Source of the DNA: Hyphomicrobiales bacterium
GTDB taxonomy: Bacteria; Pseudomonadota; Alphaproteobacteria; Rhizobiales; Rhizobiaceae
DNA length: 64,000 nt
Assembly (NCBI GenBank): GCA_017305935.1
Contig: JAFKJU010000016.1
Span: 142,151 to 206,150 of the forward strand
Reading direction: 5' to 3'
Of this stretch, positions 62,379 through 64,000 are shown one piece after another; positions within the stretch are counted from its first letter, which is position 1, and every line of letters begins with the position of its first letter. The position numbers were made by a program, and so were the translations under genes. The notes below the pieces were generated by a model. The model did no database searches, had not been told where the DNA came from, and saw only the letters and a list, made by a program, of their open reading frames with translations.

Positions 62379-64000
62379 ATGACCCGCTTCTTCGCCGCCA
62401 TCCTCGGATTTTGCGCGCTCTGCCTTGTCGCGGCCGGCGCCAGGGCCGAGGAGTATATCGCCGCCTTCGACCAGCAGATCGTGCTTTCGCGCGATGGCAC
62501 GATGACGGTCACCGAAACCATCGACGCCAATGGCGAGGGCCGCGACATCAAGCGCGGCATTTTCCGCGATTTTCCGCTGACCATGGTCGATGCGAAGGGC
62601 CGCAAGCAGACGGTGGATTTCGACCTGCGCTCGGTCGAGCGCGACGGCAACAAGGAGGACGATCATACCGAAAGCATTTCCGGCGGCATCCGCATCTATA
62701 TCGGTAATAAGGACGTGATCCTGCCGCCTGGCATGCATCGCTATCGTCTGACCTATACTACCGGCCGCCAGATCCGCTATTTCGCCGATCACGACGAGCT
62801 TTACTGGAACGTCACCGGCAATGGCTGGCTGTTCCCGATCAATGCCGTTTCCGCCAGCCTGACGCTGCCAGAGGGCGCGAAGGTGCTGGATACGATCTAT
62901 TTCACCGGTCCCCTCGGCGCCACCGGCAAGGATGCCACGGCGAAGGCCTCCGGCAACCATGTCGATGTCTCGACCACCCGACCGCTCGGGGCCGGCGAGG
63001 GCCTGACCTTCGCCGTCAGCCTGCCGAAGGGCGTGATCGACCCGCCGAGCGCGGCGCAGAACGCCGCCTGGGCGCTGCGTGACAGCATGGCCTATGTCTT
63101 CGGGCTCGGCGGCTTCGCCGCCGTCTTCCTCTATTACCTCTGGTCCTGGGTGAAGGTCGGGCGCGATCCGAGCGCCGGCGTGATGGTGCCGCGCTGGGAT
63201 GCGCCGGACGGGATTTCGCCGGCGCTGGTCAACTATATCGACAACAAGGGATTTTCCGGCGGCGGCTGGACGGCCTTTTCCGCCACCGCCATCAATCTCG
63301 CCGTGCGCGGCTATGTGGTGCTGGAGGATCTGACCGGCTCGGTCTCCATCCGCCGCACCGAAAAGCCGGTGACCGAAAAGCTGGAAACCGGCGAAAAGCG
63401 CCTGCTCGATACGGTGCCTTCCCCCGGTGCGACGCTGAAGATCGACAAGGCCAATGGCGCGCGCATCAAGACGGTCGGCGAGACGTTTCGCGCCGCCATC
63501 GAGAAGGAGCATCGCGGCGAGTATTACAGGGCCAATATCGGCTATATCGTCCTCGGCGCGGCGCTGAGCCTCGCCGCCATCGCCGGCGTGGTCTTCCTCG
63601 GCGGCCTGTCGGATACGGCGATGGCGATGCTGGTCGGCGGCGTGGTCGTCGCCGTCGTCATCGGCTGGATTTCGCTGTCGCTGATTTCGGGGACGCGCAA
63701 GATGAATTCGCTGGTCGCCCGCATATTTCTGATCATCGTCGCCGCCGTGCTGATGTTCTTCGGCGCCGGCATCCTGCTGGCGATCGCCGCCGGTGCCTAT
63801 GTCGAGCTTGGCGATCCGCATGAATACCTGCCGGTCTATGGCGTCGGCGGCATCGCGCTGCTCAACATCCTCTATTTCTTCATCATGGGCGCGCCGACAC
63901 CGCTGGGACGGCGGATGATGGACGGTATCGACGGGTTGCGCCAATACCTGACGCTGGCCGAGAAGGACCGCATGAACATGGCCGGCGCCCCCGCCATGTC
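62379..64000 (+). CDS. DUF2207 membrane protein, N-terminal part (cut by window edge)
   Basis: The frame is open from the ATG at 62379 (after GGGGGAG) to the window end, so 540 codons are visible. A signal peptide (FFAAILGFCALCLVAAGARA) is followed by the extracytoplasmic DUF2207 domain (about 25-200, with DGTMTVTETIDANGEGRDIKRGIFRDFP). Next come a membrane helix near 235-250, a cytoplasmic stretch containing WDAPDGISPALVNYI and further helices after residue ~385. It follows lemA closely and is probably co-transcribed. The function is unknown; the C-terminus lies beyond 64000. Confidence 0.9.
   Translation, partial: MTRFFAAILGFCALCLVAAGARAEEYIAAFDQQIVLSRDGTMTVTETIDANGEGRDIKRGIFRDFPLTMVDAKGRKQTVDFDLRSVERDGNKEDDHTESISGGIRIYIGNKDVILPPGMHRYRLTYTTGRQIRYFADHDELYWNVTGNGWLFPINAVSASLTLPEGAKVLDTIYFTGPLGATGKDATAKASGNHVDVSTTRPLGAGEGLTFAVSLPKGVIDPPSAAQNAAWALRDSMAYVFGLGGFAAVFLYYLWSWVKVGRDPSAGVMVPRWDAPDGISPALVNYIDNKGFSGGGWTAFSATAINLAVRGYVVLEDLTGSVSIRRTEKPVTEKLETGEKRLLDTVPSPGATLKIDKANGARIKTVGETFRAAIEKEHRGEYYRANIGYIVLGAALSLAAIAGVVFLGGLSDTAMAMLVGGVVVAVVIGWISLSLISGTRKMNSLVARIFLIIVAAVLMFFGAGILLAIAAGAYVELGDPHEYLPVYGVGGIALLNILYFFIMGAPTPLGRRMMDGIDGLRQYLTLAEKDRMNMAGAPAM

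Noticed and set aside
62103..63944. 613-codon leftward open frame opposite lemA and the DUF2207 gene
   Set aside because: The forward genes have clear family signatures, a signal peptide and ribosome sites; the reverse frame has none.

Overview
The window is a GC-rich stretch of core chromosome from an alphaproteobacterium, almost certainly a member of the Rhizobiaceae. The evidence is a set of clade-typical arrangements: hisS-hisZ-hisG, a CIRCE-controlled groES-groEL pair, the order pmbA / inositol-phosphatase-like / DUF4170 / waaA / lpxK / DUF2093 / mutL, an F0-only ATP synthase operon (I-a-c-b'-b), and short palindromic repeats of a rhizobial type scattered between genes. I see no rRNA, tRNA, insertion sequence, prophage, plasmid origin or CRISPR array.

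Layout. 1-1148 is a leftward pair: an unknown Rossmann-like protein overlapping a HAD hydrolase cut by the window edge. 1349-4745 is hisS-hisZ-hisG, closed by a strong hairpin that also serves a convergent DoxX gene. 5672-7858 is groESL with promoter, CIRCE operator and terminator, divergent from chrA. 9330-14361 holds a HAD phosphatase, ribF and ileS. 14507-19614 holds a lipoprotein, a GNAT, tadA (opposite strand), and a tightly overlapped rluB-like / rsmD / patatin run, convergent with a Kef-type antiporter. 21534-29707 is the envelope and lipid A block (pmbA, IMPase-like, DUF4170, waaA, HAD, lpxK), then a mosaic repeat, DUF2093 and mutL.

30000-41080 is the more accessory part. It holds a PAS/receiver protein without a kinase domain, a GGDEF-EAL protein whose GGDEF half looks dead, a LysR regulator divergent from an orphan trimethylamine-methyltransferase-family gene, a PRC-barrel protein, a small sugar-acid operon (dgoK, KDPGal aldolase, SMP-30 lactonase) divergent from an IclR regulator across a 7-3-7 palindrome, and a LuxR solo. 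41570-49382 holds mrp, kup, a SleB-like hydrolase and the F0 operon. 49412-62354 holds rnhB, a PA0069-type radical SAM protein, a small glycosyltransferase-like protein, moaB-ispE, a TPR/LysM protein, a polyprenyl diphosphate synthase divergent from DUF2007 / N6-adenine methyltransferase / S49 peptidase, a TadG-like protein, glyQ and lemA. A DUF2207 protein runs off the right edge.

Most genes are housekeeping. I did not find an obviously new multi-gene system. The best second-look items are the short repeat family whose flanking arms change together while staying complementary, the signalling pair at 30000-33153, the LuxR solo with altered ligand-pocket residues, the orphan MttB-family enzyme, and paired hairpins ahead of ileS.
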